A stretch of 64,000 bases of DNA. Source: Azorhizobium doebereinerae UFLA1-100. Lineage in GTDB: Bacteria; Pseudomonadota; Alphaproteobacteria; Rhizobiales; Xanthobacteraceae. The stretch is taken from assembly GCF_000473085.1 (NCBI RefSeq), contig NZ_AXBA01000028.1, positions 1-64,000 on the forward strand, given 5' to 3'. Shown piece after piece: positions 17,627-27,214 of the stretch; positions within the stretch are counted from its first letter, which is position 1, and the number at the start of each line of letters is the position of its first letter. The notes beneath the pieces were generated by a model, which saw only the letters and a list, made by a program, of their open reading frames with translations, did no database searches and was not told where the DNA came from. A program made the position numbers and the translations under genes.

Positions 17627-19228
17627 CTGCACCGTGCGCTGGGTGCCGCGGCTCGCCGCGCGCTCCGCCCATTTGGCGAGGCGCACGAAGGGCAGGCTGA
17701 TGATGAGATAGACCGCCGCCACCAGGATGCCGGTGCCGAAATAGTCGTAATAGGTGGTGGAGATCAGCTCGTAGGTCTTGGTCAGCTCCACCAGCGAGAT
17801 CACGCTGAGCAGTGATGAATCCTTGATCAGCGAGACGAAATGATTGCTGCTGCCCGGCAGCACGATGCGGACCAGCTGCGGCACGATGACGTGCCGCAGC
17901 GCCTGGCGACCCGACATGTTGAGCGCGATCGCCGCCTCCATCTGCATGCGCGGGATGGCGAGGAGGCCGGCGCGATAATTCTCCGCCTCGTAGGCCGCGT
18001 AGTTGAGCCCCAGCGCCACCACGCCGGCGACGAACGGGTCGAACTGCACGCCGAGCTTGGGCAATCCGTAATAGATGAACAGCACCTGGATCAGCAGCGG
18101 CGTGCCGCGCACGCAGTCGATATAGGTCCGCACCACCCGGTCCAGCCAGCGCCCGCCGTGGACCCTGGCCTGCGCCAGCAGGGCGCCGAGCGCCATAGCC
18201 GCCGCCATCGCCAGCAGCGAAATCTCCAGCGTCACCAGCACCGCCTGCGCGATCTGCGGCAGGAAGCGGGTGTAGCGCTCCACCTCGGCGATCACGCTCC
18301 AGGGCGCGGTGGCCTCGACGAAATGCTCGTAGGCCGAAGGCTGGGCCTGCATCGGCCGCTTGTCGCCGGTGTCCTGGGCCATCATCGGCGTCCACAGCGC
18401 CCAGCGGTCGAGGATGGGGCGCAGCGAGCCGTCCATCGTCATCGCGTACAGCGCCGTATTGAGCGCGGCGATGAGGGCCGGGTTCGCGCCCCGTTGCAGC
18501 GCGAAGCCGTATTCGATCCGCCCGACCGGCTTGCCGCTGAACTGAAGGGCGCGGTCGGGCCGGGCGTAGTAGACCGCCGTAGGAAAATCCATGACCACGG
18601 CGTCGAGCGTGCCGCGCTTCAGCTCCGCCAGGGCCTCTCCTTCCGTGGCATAGGCCTCAACCGTGAGGCCGGGCGTGCGGGAGAGCAGGTCCTCCAGCGG
18701 GCTCGCCCGCAGCGTGCCGACGGTCTTCTCCTTCAGCCCCTCCAGTCCCTGGACCTCGGGATCGCCGCGCCGGATCACGATCTGGCCGAAGGTGGTGTAA
18801 TAGGGAATGGAGGTCTCGGTCGCGGCCTGCCGGCCGGAGGCGTGGCTGATCGCGAGGTCGTAGGCGCCGGCATCGAGCCCACGGCCGATCGTCTCAGCGC
18901 TCGCCTGGACGAAGATCGGCAGGCGGCCGAGCCGGGGGCCGAGGGCGGCCATGATGTCCACCTCCAGCCCGATGATCCGGCTGGGCGCGGCGGGATCCTT
19001 GAACAGATAGGGCGCGCCGGAGGCGCCGTCGCCGCCATAGCGCAGCACCTGCGGGGCCGAGGTGAGCGCGGCATCCGGCGCCTTGGCCCGCGTGCCGAAG
19101 AAACCGGCGGACGCCGGCCGGTCCTGGGCCTGGGCTGCGGCCCCGGCCATCACCACGCATAGGGCGGACAGGACACATGCGAGCGCGTGGCACAGGACGG
19201 CCATCGGGGGACGAGGACCGCGGATCAT
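17624..19228 (-). CDS. Polar amino-acid ABC transporter, fused substrate-binding protein and permease
   Basis: This single frame of 534 codons combines two components that are usually separate. A signal peptide (ACVLSALCVVMAGAAAQAQ) leads into a family 3 periplasmic binding domain (about residues 45-285, with AYDLAISHASG and KTVGTLRASPLE). An inner-membrane permease domain of the HisM/GlnP type follows (about 310-520, with the conserved RGTPLLIQVLFIYYGLP and the LNYAAYEAENYRAGLLAIP coupling loop). Such fusions are familiar in Firmicutes (GlnPH) but less usual here. The chosen ATG at 19228 overlaps the ATPase stop (ATGA), and an in-frame ATG at 19237 is an alternative. Amino-acid import next to dadA fits the locus. 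Confidence 0.85.
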   Translation of the reverse strand: MIRGPRPPMAVLCHALACVLSALCVVMAGAAAQAQDRPASAGFFGTRAKAPDAALTSAPQVLRYGGDGASGAPYLFKDPAAPSRIIGLEVDIMAALGPRLGRLPIFVQASAETIGRGLDAGAYDLAISHASGRQAATETSIPYYTTFGQIVIRRGDPEVQGLEGLKEKTVGTLRASPLEDLLSRTPGLTVEAYATEGEALAELKRGTLDAVVMDFPTAVYYARPDRALQFSGKPVGRIEYGFALQRGANPALIAALNTALYAMTMDGSLRPILDRWALWTPMMAQDTGDKRPMQAQPSAYEHFVEATAPWSVIAEVERYTRFLPQIAQAVLVTLEISLLAMAAAMALGALLAQARVHGGRWLDRVVRTYIDCVRGTPLLIQVLFIYYGLPKLGVQFDPFVAGVVALGLNYAAYEAENYRAGLLAIPRMQMEAAIALNMSGRQALRHVIVPQLVRIVLPGSSNHFVSLIKDSSLLSVISLVELTKTYELISTTYYDYFGTGILVAAVYLIISLPFVRLAKWAERAASRGTQRTVQ

Positions 19229-19974
19229 GCGAAGCATTCCAGGAACTGCCGGGCGCGGGATTCCTGCGGGCGCTCGAAGATCGCGCCCTTGCCCGAAATC
19301 TCAACGATCTCGCCGGCCTCCATATAGACGACGCGATCCGCCTCGCGGGCGAAGCGCATCTCCTGGGTGACGACGATCTGTGTCAGGCCCTCGGCGCCGA
19401 GCTGGCGCATCACGTCCAGCACCTCGTCCACCAGCGCCCGGTCGAGCGCGGCGGTCGGCTCGTCATACAGCATCACCTTGGGCGCCATGGCGAGCGCGCG
19501 GGCGATGGCGCCGCGCTGCTGCTGGCCGCCGGAGAGGTTGACGGGATAGCGGTCCATCTGCTCGGACAGACCGACTTTCCTGAGCAGGTGCTCGGCGAGA
19601 CCTGCGGCTTCCTCGCGGTCGGTGTTCTTCACGACCATGGGCGCCATCATCACGTTCTGAAGCAGCGTCCGATGGGGGAACAGGTTGAAGCCCTGGAACA
19701 CCATGCCGACGTTCCGGCGCAGGCGATGAGGGGTGTCCTTGGGCTACGGCCCGGCACCGGGACCGCGCGCCATCCGGACGCCGCAGATCTCCACGCTGCC
19801 GGTATCGAACGTCTCCAGTCCGTTGAGGCAGCGCAGCAGGGTCGACTTCCCGCAGCCGGACGGCCCGATGATCGACACCAACTCGCCCTGCGCGATCTGG
19901 AAGCTCACGCCCTTGAGGATCGGGGTCTCGTCAAAGGCCTTCGTCACCTCCGCCACACGCAGGATCGGCTGCAT
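19225..19974 (-). pseudogene. Amino-acid ABC transporter ATPase interrupted by in-frame TAG
   Basis: The two halves lie in the same reading frame. Codons 1-76 hold the N-terminus and Walker A (GPSGCGKST, 37-45). TAG at 19746-19744 is codon 77. The frame then continues through RRNVGMVFQGFNLFPH (Q-loop), LSGGQQQRGAIARAL (signature), VMLYDEPTAALD (Walker B) and the switch segment to a normal stop at 19225. The full length of 250 codons is exactly that of GlnQ/HisP-type ATPases, so a single nonsense change is the only defect. Without suppression the importer lacks its ATPase. A one-base sequencing error is an alternative. A downstream ATG at 19704 would give a protein lacking Walker A. Confidence 0.8.
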
Positions 19975-20290
19975 CAATAGTCCCCCACCGACGTCCCGCG
20001 CCGCGCGCCCCGACTATCCCGCCTGTATGTCAGTACATTGACGCTCGCCATGCGAGCGGAAGGATGAAACATCGCGCGCCGCGCCAGGCTTCCGGCGGCG
20101 TACCGTACCCGGCTGCGGCGCGCTGGACATGGCGAGGATGCGTCACGGCGTCACCGTGCATCGCCATGTTCGGGCGCCCCTTCGAAACGGCCGATTCCGC
20201 AGCATATACTTGCGGTATACTGCATCGCAACATGCAAGCTTCGCGACAGCCCCGGTGGATATTCGGAGCGGATAGAATTTGGGGGCGGGT
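19975..20290. promoter_or_regulatory. 316-base divergent region between ABC ATPase and chemoreceptor genes
   Basis: The region contains a hairpin CGCTCG-CCATG-CGAGCG at 20042-20058. It also contains an imperfect inverted repeat at 20199-20223, where GTATACTGC on the right pairs with GCAG...TATAC on the left around TTGCG, about 70 bases before the chemoreceptor start. Either could be a regulator site. No gene or RNA is evident. Confidence 0.35.
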
Positions 20291-22384
20291 ATGAATTTGT
20301 CCATCAAGACGACATTGATCGCGCTGTTTTCACTGATCAGCGCCATTCTCGCGGGACTGTGCGTCTCCTCGCTCCTCAGCGCCTACCATCGCTACCAGAC
20401 GGCCGAAGCCGCATTGCAACTGGTCAAGGTCGATCACGCGCTGTACGGCGCCTTCACCAACTACCGCCTCGAACGCGCCGATGCCAGCAACACGCTGCCC
20501 CTGCCGCTCGACAAGGTGCAGGGCGGCATCGCCAGCATCGCCAGCCGCCGCGTCAAGGTGGACCCCGGCCTTTCCGCGGCCATCGCCGGGCTGGAGGCGG
20601 CCGGCACGCCCGCCACCGCCGCCCTTGCCAAGCAGCTGCGCAACAATGCCCAGTCCATCCAGACGCTGCGCGCGGAAGTCGACGCGGCGCTGCGCCAGCC
20701 GGCGGAGGCCCGCGATCCCAAGCTGCGCGCCCGGGTGCTGGACGAGGGCATCGCCATCCTGGCCCAGATCGAGGACGCCACCACCGCCATCGAGAAGCAG
20801 ATCCGCGCCGAGCAGCCGAGCCTGCTGCGCTTCATCGTCGTGCGCGTCGCCGCCGGCACGGCGCGCGTCACGGCCGGCGATTCCTCCCTGCTGTTCTCCA
20901 CCGCGCTGCGCGACCAGCGCCCGCTGAAACCGGCGGAGATCTCCGGCCTCGCCGCCACCGACGCCAAGACCAGCCTGGGCTGGAGCCAGGTGCTGACCTT
21001 CGTCGACGCGCCCGACATGCCCGCCTCGCTCAAGGCTGCGGTGGACGCCGCCGGGCAGCGCTATTTCTCCGGCCCGGTGAAAGACCTGCGCGACCAGGTG
21101 GTCGCCGCGCTCTCGTCCGGCCAATTGCCGGCGGTCACCGCCGACCAGTGGCGGGGCCAGTCGATCCCGGCGCTGGAGTTCATCGCCGCCGTCGGCCTTG
21201 GCGCCATGGACAGCCTGGCCGCGGCCGCCGACGACATCTCCGATGCCGCATGGTCGTCCCTGGTGCTCTACGCCGTCGCCCTGGCTGCCGCCCTGCTCAT
21301 CGCCGCCGCCGGCCTGATCGTGGTCATCCGCCGGGTCACGCGGCCGCTCAGCCACCTCACCGAGACCATGCAGGTCCTGGCCAGCGGCAACCTGGCGGTG
21401 GATATTCCCAACACCGCGCGACGCGACGAGATCGGCGCCATGGCGCAGACCATGCTGGTGTTCAAGGAGGAGATGGCGCGCAACGCCGCGCTGGAGGCGG
21501 AAGCCGAGCAGGTCCGGGTGAAGTCGGAGGCGGATCGCCGCGCCGGCATGCTGGCGCTGGCCAACGACTTCGAGCAGGCGGTCGGCGGCATCATCGGCAG
21601 CGTCGCCTCCGCCTCGGCCCAGTTGCACGGCACCGCCCAGACCATGGCCGGCGCCGCCCGCAAGACCTCCGAGCAGTCCACCGCCGTCGCCGCCGCAGCG
21701 GAAGAAGCCTCCACCAACGTCGTCATGGTGGCGAGCTCGGCCGAGGAGCTCGGTTCCTCGGTGGACGAGATCGGCCGCCAGGTGCAGCAGTCCGCCGAGA
21801 TGTCCGGCGTCGCGGTCAAGGAAGCCGAGAAGACCGGCGACGTCATCCGCGAGCTCGCCCAGGCGGCGGCGCGCATCGGCGACGTGGTCGGCCTCATCTC
21901 CAGCATCGCCGAACAGACCAACCTTCTGGCCCTCAACGCCACCATCGAGGCGGCCCGTGCCGGCGACGCCGGCAAGGGCTTCGCCGTGGTCGCCTCCGAG
22001 GTCAAGGCGCTCGCCACCCAGACCGCCAAGGCCACGGGCGAGATCGAGAGCCAGATCGGCGCCATCCAGGCCACCACCCAGCAGGCGGTCACCGTCATCG
22101 AGGGCGTCGGCGGCCAGATCCGCCGCATGAGCGACGTCGCCACCAGCATCTCCGCAGCGGTGGAGCAGCAGGGCGTCGCCACCCGCGAGATCGTGCGCAA
22201 CGTGGACCAGGCGGCCACCGGCACCAATACCGTGACCAGCCACATCTCCGACGTGGCCAAGACCGCCGACGAGACCGGCGCCGCCGCCGGGCAGGTGCTG
22301 GGCGCCGCAGGCGCCCTCACCGACCAGGCCAAGCGCCTCGAAGTCGAGATGCAGCGCTTCCTCGACACAGTCCGCGCCGCATAG
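20291..22384 (+). CDS. Methyl-accepting chemotaxis protein
   Basis: This 697-residue chemoreceptor has a first membrane segment at about residues 8-30, a long periplasmic helical sensor domain (about 31-320) and a second membrane segment at about 322-350. A HAMP domain follows ([20 protein letters not shown]), then a cytoplasmic signalling domain. The conserved hairpin tip is present as [20 protein letters not shown] followed by [15 protein letters not shown]. The C-terminus (FLDTVRAA) lacks a CheR/CheB pentapeptide tether. The ligand is unknown. No che genes are nearby, so it is an orphan receptor feeding arrays encoded elsewhere. It faces the amino-acid transporter genes across a shared upstream region, which makes an amino-acid ligand possible but unproven. 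Confidence 0.92.
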   Translation: MNLSIKTTLIALFSLISAILAGLCVSSLLSAYHRYQTAEAALQLVKVDHALYGAFTNYRLERADASNTLPLPLDKVQGGIASIASRRVKVDPGLSAAIAGLEAAGTPATAALAKQLRNNAQSIQTLRAEVDAALRQPAEARDPKLRARVLDEGIAILAQIEDATTAIEKQIRAEQPSLLRFIVVRVAAGTARVTAGDSSLLFSTALRDQRPLKPAEISGLAATDAKTSLGWSQVLTFVDAPDMPASLKAAVDAAGQRYFSGPVKDLRDQVVAALSSGQLPAVTADQWRGQSIPALEFIAAVGLGAMDSLAAAADDISDAAWSSLVLYAVALAAALLIAAAGLIVVIRRVTRPLSHLTETMQVLASGNLAVDIPNTARRDEIGAMAQTMLVFKEEMARNAALEAEAEQVRVKSEADRRAGMLALANDFEQAVGGIIGSVASASAQLHGTAQTMAGAARKTSEQSTAVAAAAEEASTNVVMVASSAEELGSSVDEIGRQVQQSAEMSGVAVKEAEKTGDVIRELAQAAARIGDVVGLISSIAEQTNLLALNATIEAARAGDAGKGFAVVASEVKALATQTAKATGEIESQIGAIQATTQQAVTVIEGVGGQIRRMSDVATSISAAVEQQGVATREIVRNVDQAATGTNTVTSHISDVAKTADETGAAAGQVLGAAGALTDQAKRLEVEMQRFLDTVRAA

Positions 22385-22409
22385 CCCGCACAACCATCGA
22401 CAACGACTG

Positions 22410-22440
22410 ACGGCCGGCCCGGGCAACCCGGGCCGGCCGT
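22410..22440. terminator. Strong perfect hairpin between convergent genes
   Basis: Arms of 14 bases (ACGGCCGGCCCGGG at 22410-22423 and its exact complement at 22427-22440) surround the loop CAA. It lies between the chemoreceptor and FUSC genes and probably ends both transcripts. The T run is only two bases. Confidence 0.6.
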
Positions 22441-22455
22441 TGCGCGTTCAGGTCC

Positions 22456-23592
22456 TCAGTGCGCCGCCTCGTGCAAGCCGCGCGGCTGCAGGCGCTCGGC
22501 GATGCGGCGGCGGATCGGCCAGGTGGCGAGGCCAACCAGCACCACCATGGCGATGCCGCCGGCGATGCCCCACATGCGGCCGATGCCGGCGGCGACATCG
22601 AGATGCGGAATGGGCTCCTGCACCATCACCAGCAGGAAGGCGATGCCCGCCTGCACGCCGGTATAGGCGATCACGCTGCCGCCGAAGCAGACCTGGGTGA
22701 AGACGAACAGGCCGACGAAGACGAAGGCCAGCCACGTCCACAGGCTGCCGTCGAGGACCAGCAGGCCGAGGAAGCCCACCGCCGCGCCGATCAGGCAGCC
22801 GATGCAGCGGTTCAGCGACTTCCAGCCGATGCCCTCGCGCGCCGCACCCACCACGATGAAGGCGGTGATCGGCGTCTGCTCGAAGCCCGGCAGATGAAAC
22901 ACCGTCCAGACCACCGGCACCAATGCCACCGCGATGCCCACCGTGAGCGCGTGGCCGAGGAACACCGCGTCGGTCTCGCCGAACAAGGGCTTCTTCGGGG
23001 GCGAAGCCTTGCCGACCGAGGTGAGCATGTCCACGGCGGTGGCGACGCAGACGCCCACCAGCACCTCCAGCCCGCGCATCACGATCACATGCCCGATGGG
23101 CTGGTCGGAGGTGAGCGCGTGATAGGTCATCAGCGGCACGGTGAAGCCCACCAGCACGAAGGCGTAGCTGTAGCGGCTCACCGCCTGGGCATAGACTGCG
23201 GCGGCGCACGCCAGCCCGGTCGCCACATAGACCCAGCCGTGCACCGCGCCCCCGAGCATGATGACATAGGCGATGAAGCCGCCCGCGAGCGTGCCCGCCA
23301 CCCGCTCCAGGCCCCGCTTCACGGTGGCCGAGCGGTCGTTCTGGCACACCCGCAGCACGCTGATGGCGGCCCATACCGGCATTTCCAGCCTGAGCGCATG
23401 GGCGATGCCGATGGCGACGAGGATGCCCAGCGTCACCCGCAGCGCCACCTGCGCGCGATGGCCGGTCAGGCTGAAGGCGGCGAGATCCTCCAGCGCCGAG
23501 ACCGCATAGCGCTCCGACGCCGCGAGCGGCGGCTCGATCCACCGCGCGCCCCTGGTCCGCAGACGCTCGACGAGGTCCCGCCGACTGGTCAT
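22456..23592 (-). CDS. FUSC family inner-membrane protein
   Basis: This 378-residue integral membrane protein of the fusaric-acid-resistance-like (FUSC/YccS-like) superfamily shows two sets of closely spaced hydrophobic segments (about residues 45-190 and 215-360). Each repeat begins with an aromatic-rich helix (PVWAAISVLRVCQNDRSATVKRGLERVAGTLAGG in outline, and a matching REGIGWKSLNRCIGCLIGAAVG). Members are linked to efflux of aromatic acids, but the substrate here is unknown and no partner membrane-fusion protein or outer-membrane channel gene is adjacent. The ATG at 23592 is preferred because longer reading adds only low-complexity residues. It is divergent from poxB across 200 bases. Confidence 0.78.
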   Translation of the reverse strand: MTSRRDLVERLRTRGARWIEPPLAASERYAVSALEDLAAFSLTGHRAQVALRVTLGILVAIGIAHALRLEMPVWAAISVLRVCQNDRSATVKRGLERVAGTLAGGFIAYVIMLGGAVHGWVYVATGLACAAAVYAQAVSRYSYAFVLVGFTVPLMTYHALTSDQPIGHVIVMRGLEVLVGVCVATAVDMLTSVGKASPPKKPLFGETDAVFLGHALTVGIAVALVPVVWTVFHLPGFEQTPITAFIVVGAAREGIGWKSLNRCIGCLIGAAVGFLGLLVLDGSLWTWLAFVFVGLFVFTQVCFGGSVIAYTGVQAGIAFLLVMVQEPIPHLDVAAGIGRMWGIAGGIAMVVLVGLATWPIRRRIAERLQPRGLHEAAH

Positions 23593-23792
23593 GATGGCCC
23601 CGCCTCCCGCCGATGCGCCGGCATGATGCCGCCGTTCGCAGCCGCCCGCCACCCGCCCTCGCGATGGCCGCGGCTGCCCTCTTGCGTGATCTGCCGCTGG
23701 CATGATGATACGTCAACAGTCCGGCGCGCGTCGGCGGCCGGCATCCGGATACGGCGCTCCGCGGGTGGGGCAAGGCAGAGCAGGAGGACCAC

Positions 23793-25520
23793 ATGGCCGG
23801 AGTTCGGGTTGCGGACGTGATGGCGCGCACATTGGCGGCCGCCGGAGTGGAACGGGTGTGGGGCGTGGTGGGCGACAGCCTCAACGGCTTCACCGATGCC
23901 CTGCGCGCGACGCCGCAGGTGAAATGGATGCATGTGCGGCACGAGGAGGTGGCGGCCTTCGCCGCCGGGGCCGAGGCCCAGCTCACCGGCAAGCTGGCGG
24001 TGTGCGCCGGCTCCTGCGGGCCGGGCAACCTGCATCTCATCAACGGGCTGTTCGATTGCCACCGCAGCCGCACGCCGGTGCTGGCCATCGCCGCCCATAT
24101 TCCCAGCCCCGAGATCGGCTCAGGCTATTTCCAGGAGACCCACCCGGAAAGCCTGTTCAAGGAATGCAGCCATTATTGCGAGATGGTGACGAGCCCGGCG
24201 CAGATGCCGCGCGTGCTTGAGATCGCCATGCGTACCGCCATCCAGAAGCAGGGCGTGGCGGTGGTGGTCATCCCCGGCGACGTGGCGCTCCAGGCCGCCG
24301 AGGGCAAGGCGGACGCGAGCTGGACGCATGTGGCCTTCCCCACCGTCCTGCCGCCGGAGGCGGAGCTGGACAAGCTCATCGCCCTGGCCGGCGCCGCCAG
24401 CCGCATCACCATCCTGGCCGGCGGCGGCTGCGAGGGCGCCCATGACGAATTGGTAGCGTTCGCCGCCGCGCTGAAGGCCCCCGTGGTCCACACCCTGCGC
24501 GGCAAGCCGTTCGTGGAATATGACAATCCCTACGACGTGGGGATGACCGGCTTCATCGGCTTCCCATCCGGCTACCACGCCATGCGCGATGCCGATTTGC
24601 TGGTGATGGTGGGCACCGATTTCCCCTACCGGCAGTTCTACCCCTCCGACGCCAAGGTGGCGCAGATCGACATCCGGCCGGAGAATCTCGGCCGCCGCAC
24701 CCGGCTCGATCTCGGCCTCGTGGGCGACGTGAAGGCCACCCTGGCCGCCCTGCTCGCCCGGCTGACGCCGCGCACCGACGACGCCTTCCTCAAGAAGGTG
24801 CAGGAGCATTACAAGACCTCGCGCCGCGACCTCGACGCGCTCGCCACCGGCACGCCCGGCGTGAAGCCCATCCATCCGCAATATCTCGCCAAGGTGATCG
24901 ACGAGGTGGCGGCGCAGGATGCGGTGTTCAGCGTGGACGTGGGCGAGACCACGGTGTGGGCGGCGCGCTACATCGCCATGAACGGCCAGCGGCGGCTCAT
25001 CGGCTCGCTGATCCACGGCTCGATGGCCAATGCCATGCCCCAGGCCATCGGCGCGCAGGGCGCTTACCCCGGCCGGCAGGTGGTCTCGCTGTCCGGCGAC
25101 GGCGGCTTCTCCATGCTGATGGGCGACATCCTCTCCCTGCGCCAGCTCAACCTGCCGGTGAAGATCGTGATCTTCAACAACGGCTTGCTGGGCTTTGTGG
25201 ACATGGAGATGAAGGCCGCCGGCTTCCTCAACGTGGGCACGGACCTGCAAAACCCCGACTTCGCCGCCATGGCCAATGCCATCGGCATCTTCGGCCGCAG
25301 GGTGGAGGACCCCGCTGACGTGAAGGACGCGCTGGAAGCCGCCTTCGCCCATGACGGCCCGGCCGTGGTGGACGTGGTCACCGACAAGCTGGAGCTGGTG
25401 ATTCCGCCCGCCATCAAGGCCGAGCAGGCGGTGGGCTTCTCGCTCTATGCGGCGCGGGCCATCATCAACGGACGCGGCGACGAGCTGCTGGAACTGGCCA
25501 AGCGCAACCTGTTCCGCTGA
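23793..25520 (+). CDS. poxB: Pyruvate oxidase / ubiquinone-dependent pyruvate dehydrogenase, thiamine-diphosphate enzyme
   Basis: This 575-residue ThDP/FAD enzyme is predicted to decarboxylate pyruvate to acetate and CO2, passing electrons to ubiquinone at the membrane. The activating Glu is in [34 protein letters not shown] is the POX signature in place of other ThDP enzymes. The ThDP motif begins [16 protein letters not shown] and ends with IFNN. The C-terminal tail is long enough to include the membrane-binding segment known from E. coli PoxB (572 residues). AGGAGG lies 6 bases before the ATG. It is monocistronic, ending in a strong hairpin. Acetolactate synthase was considered, but PoxB-type motifs fit better. 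Confidence 0.88.
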   Translation: MAGVRVADVMARTLAAAGVERVWGVVGDSLNGFTDALRATPQVKWMHVRHEEVAAFAAGAEAQLTGKLAVCAGSCGPGNLHLINGLFDCHRSRTPVLAIAAHIPSPEIGSGYFQETHPESLFKECSHYCEMVTSPAQMPRVLEIAMRTAIQKQGVAVVVIPGDVALQAAEGKADASWTHVAFPTVLPPEAELDKLIALAGAASRITILAGGGCEGAHDELVAFAAALKAPVVHTLRGKPFVEYDNPYDVGMTGFIGFPSGYHAMRDADLLVMVGTDFPYRQFYPSDAKVAQIDIRPENLGRRTRLDLGLVGDVKATLAALLARLTPRTDDAFLKKVQEHYKTSRRDLDALATGTPGVKPIHPQYLAKVIDEVAAQDAVFSVDVGETTVWAARYIAMNGQRRLIGSLIHGSMANAMPQAIGAQGAYPGRQVVSLSGDGGFSMLMGDILSLRQLNLPVKIVIFNNGLLGFVDMEMKAAGFLNVGTDLQNPDFAAMANAIGIFGRRVEDPADVKDALEAAFAHDGPAVVDVVTDKLELVIPPAIKAEQAVGFSLYAARAIINGRGDELLELAKRNLFR

Positions 25521-25526
25521 CCGCTT

Positions 25527-25552
25527 CTGCGCGGCCCGGCCGGGCCGCGCAG
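25527..25552. terminator. Perfect 26-base palindrome between convergent genes
   Basis: CTGCGCGGCCCGG at 25527-25539 is followed directly by its exact complement to 25552. Flanking GCTT and GGAAGC extend it imperfectly. It sits between poxB and the end of the large catabolic operon and probably terminates both. Confidence 0.6.
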
Positions 25553-25560
25553 CGGAAGCT

Positions 25561-26982
25561 TCACGCCTCGCCGCAATCGGGCGGCAGGCGGGTGTGGAAG
25601 TCGGTGCGGCGCTGGTAGGCGTCGCCCGCGCGCAGCAGCACCGGCTCGCCATAGGGCCGCCCCACCAGCTGGAACGCCGCCGGCAGGCCGTTGGCGGTGA
25701 AGCCGCAGGGCACCGACAGGGACGGCAGGCCGAGATAGCTGATGCCCCGCGTGCAATGGGTCACGCGGGCGATGGCGATGGCCACGTCCTCCGGCGCGCC
25801 CTGGGTGGTCTGCGCGATGCTGGGCACCGGGACCGGCAGCGTCGGCACATGCACCATGTCCGCCTCGCCCATGGCGCAGGCGAGCCAGTCGCGCGCGACG
25901 TCGGCGCGCATCATCAGCGCCTCCACATAGCGCGTCGCCGGCAAGGCAAAGCCCGGCAGGATGCGGGCGCGCACCTGCGCGCCATAGTCCTCCGGCCGCT
26001 CGGTGAGCCAGCGGCGATGGAGCGCCGCCGCCTCCGAGGTCATCACCACCTGCATCAGCGCATTGACCAGCGCCATGTCCGGCACCGTGGTCTCGACGAC
26101 CTTCGCCCCCGCCTCGCGCAGCACGGCGAGGCTCTCGTCCATCAGCGCCAGGATCTCGCGATCCGCCGTGGTGCGGTAATAGCCCTGCGGCACGGCGATG
26201 GTGAGGCCCTTCAGGTCCCCGACGAGGCCGCTCTCATAGTCGCGCTCGGGCGCCGAGAGGGTCGCCGCGTCGCGCACGTCGGGGCCGGCGATCACCGACA
26301 GCAGCCGGGCGGCGTCCCGCGCGCTGCGGGTCAGCGGGCCGATGGTGTCGAGGCTCGGCGCCATGGGCATGGCGCCGTAGAGCGGCACGAGGCCGTGGGT
26401 GGGCTTCAGCCCGGTGACGCCGCACATGGCGGACGGATGGCGGATGGAGCCGCCGGTGTCCGAGCCCAGGGCCCCGCTCACCAGCCGCGCGGCCACCGCC
26501 GCGCCGGAACCGGAAGAGGAGCCGCCGGAGCCGTAGTCGAGGTTCCACGGACTGCGGCCATGGCCGTAATGGGCGTTGAAGCCGGTGGGCGAGAGGGCGA
26601 ATTCGGCCAGGTGCAGCGTGCCGAGATCGAGCGCGCCGGCGCCGTCCAGCCGCTCCAGAACCGAGGCGGTGGTGTCGGCCACGAAATCCTTGCGGATGAT
26701 CGAGCCGCCGGTGCAGACGCGGCCGGCGCGATAGAGCAGGTCCTTGTGCGCCAGGGGCACGCCGCCCAGCGGGCCGATGTCCTCGCCCTTGGCGCGGGCG
26801 AGATCCACGGCGCGGGCGGCATCGAGCGCGCCGTAGCGATCGATGGCCATGATGGCGTGGTAGCGCGGGCCGAGGGATTCGAGCCGGTCGAGCGCGACGC
26901 GGGTGACCGCCTCCGACGTGACGGCGCCGCTGGCGATGGCCTCCGCGGTCTCCACGAGGCCGAGTTCGTGCAGCGCGCTCAC
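25561..26982 (-). CDS. Amidase signature enzyme, AtzE/GatA-like
   Basis: This 473-residue hydrolase of the amidase signature family has the Ser-cisSer-Lys triad: Lys in [10 protein letters not shown], the glycine/serine loop [15 protein letters not shown] with the bridging Ser, and the nucleophile region [19 protein letters not shown]. It hydrolyses a carboxamide to acid plus ammonia. GTG at 26982 overlaps the stop of the small AtzG-like gene (GTGA), an arrangement seen for AtzG-AtzE (1-carboxybiuret hydrolase) and reminiscent of GatC-GatA. It is the last gene of the 13-gene operon. Here it would deamidate a half-amide or ureide product; the substrate is inferred only from context. Confidence 0.88.
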   Translation of the reverse strand: MSALHELGLVETAEAIASGAVTSEAVTRVALDRLESLGPRYHAIMAIDRYGALDAARAVDLARAKGEDIGPLGGVPLAHKDLLYRAGRVCTGGSIIRKDFVADTTASVLERLDGAGALDLGTLHLAEFALSPTGFNAHYGHGRSPWNLDYGSGGSSSGSGAAVAARLVSGALGSDTGGSIRHPSAMCGVTGLKPTHGLVPLYGAMPMAPSLDTIGPLTRSARDAARLLSVIAGPDVRDAATLSAPERDYESGLVGDLKGLTIAVPQGYYRTTADREILALMDESLAVLREAGAKVVETTVPDMALVNALMQVVMTSEAAALHRRWLTERPEDYGAQVRARILPGFALPATRYVEALMMRADVARDWLACAMGEADMVHVPTLPVPVPSIAQTTQGAPEDVAIAIARVTHCTRGISYLGLPSLSVPCGFTANGLPAAFQLVGRPYGEPVLLRAGDAYQRRTDFHTRLPPDCGEA

Positions 26983-27203
26983 GCCTCCGCCTCCCCGCGC
27001 TCGGCGATCTCGGCCCGCAGCGTCGGGAAGCTCCAGGGGCTGGCATCGATGGTGACGCGCGCCTGCGCCCCGGCGGCCACCGCCGCGTTGAGCTGGCGGG
27101 CGAGCGCGGCGAGGCCCTGCGCCTCCTCCGGCCGGATGGTCACGCCCTGCCGGGCGAGGATGGCGGCGGCGAAGTCGGACGGGGTCTGCTCAATCTCTGC
27201 CAT
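26979..27203 (-). CDS. AtzG-like small amidase partner (DUF4089)
   Basis: This 74-residue helical protein begins MAEIEQTPSDFAAAILAR and ends next to the amidase. Size, composition and position match DUF4089/AtzG-like proteins, GatC-type subunits that stabilise an AtzE-type amidase by wrapping around it. The ATG at 27203 has GAGAG upstream. A TTG at 27218 overlapping the livF stop is a weaker alternative. The aromatic-proline segment SPWSFPTL near residue 58 suits a GatC-like tail that binds the partner. It is coupled to the amidase by a 4-base overlap. Identification is mainly by context and size. Confidence 0.7.
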   Translation of the reverse strand: MAEIEQTPSDFAAAILARQGVTIRPEEAQGLAALARQLNAAVAAGAQARVTIDASPWSFPTLRAEIAERGEAEA

Positions 27204-27214
27204 GGACGCTCTCG

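Noticed and set aside
19702-19746. Frameshift in the amino-acid ABC ATPase gene
   Set aside because: The two parts are in the same frame (start positions differ by a multiple of three), so the break is a nonsense codon and not an indel.
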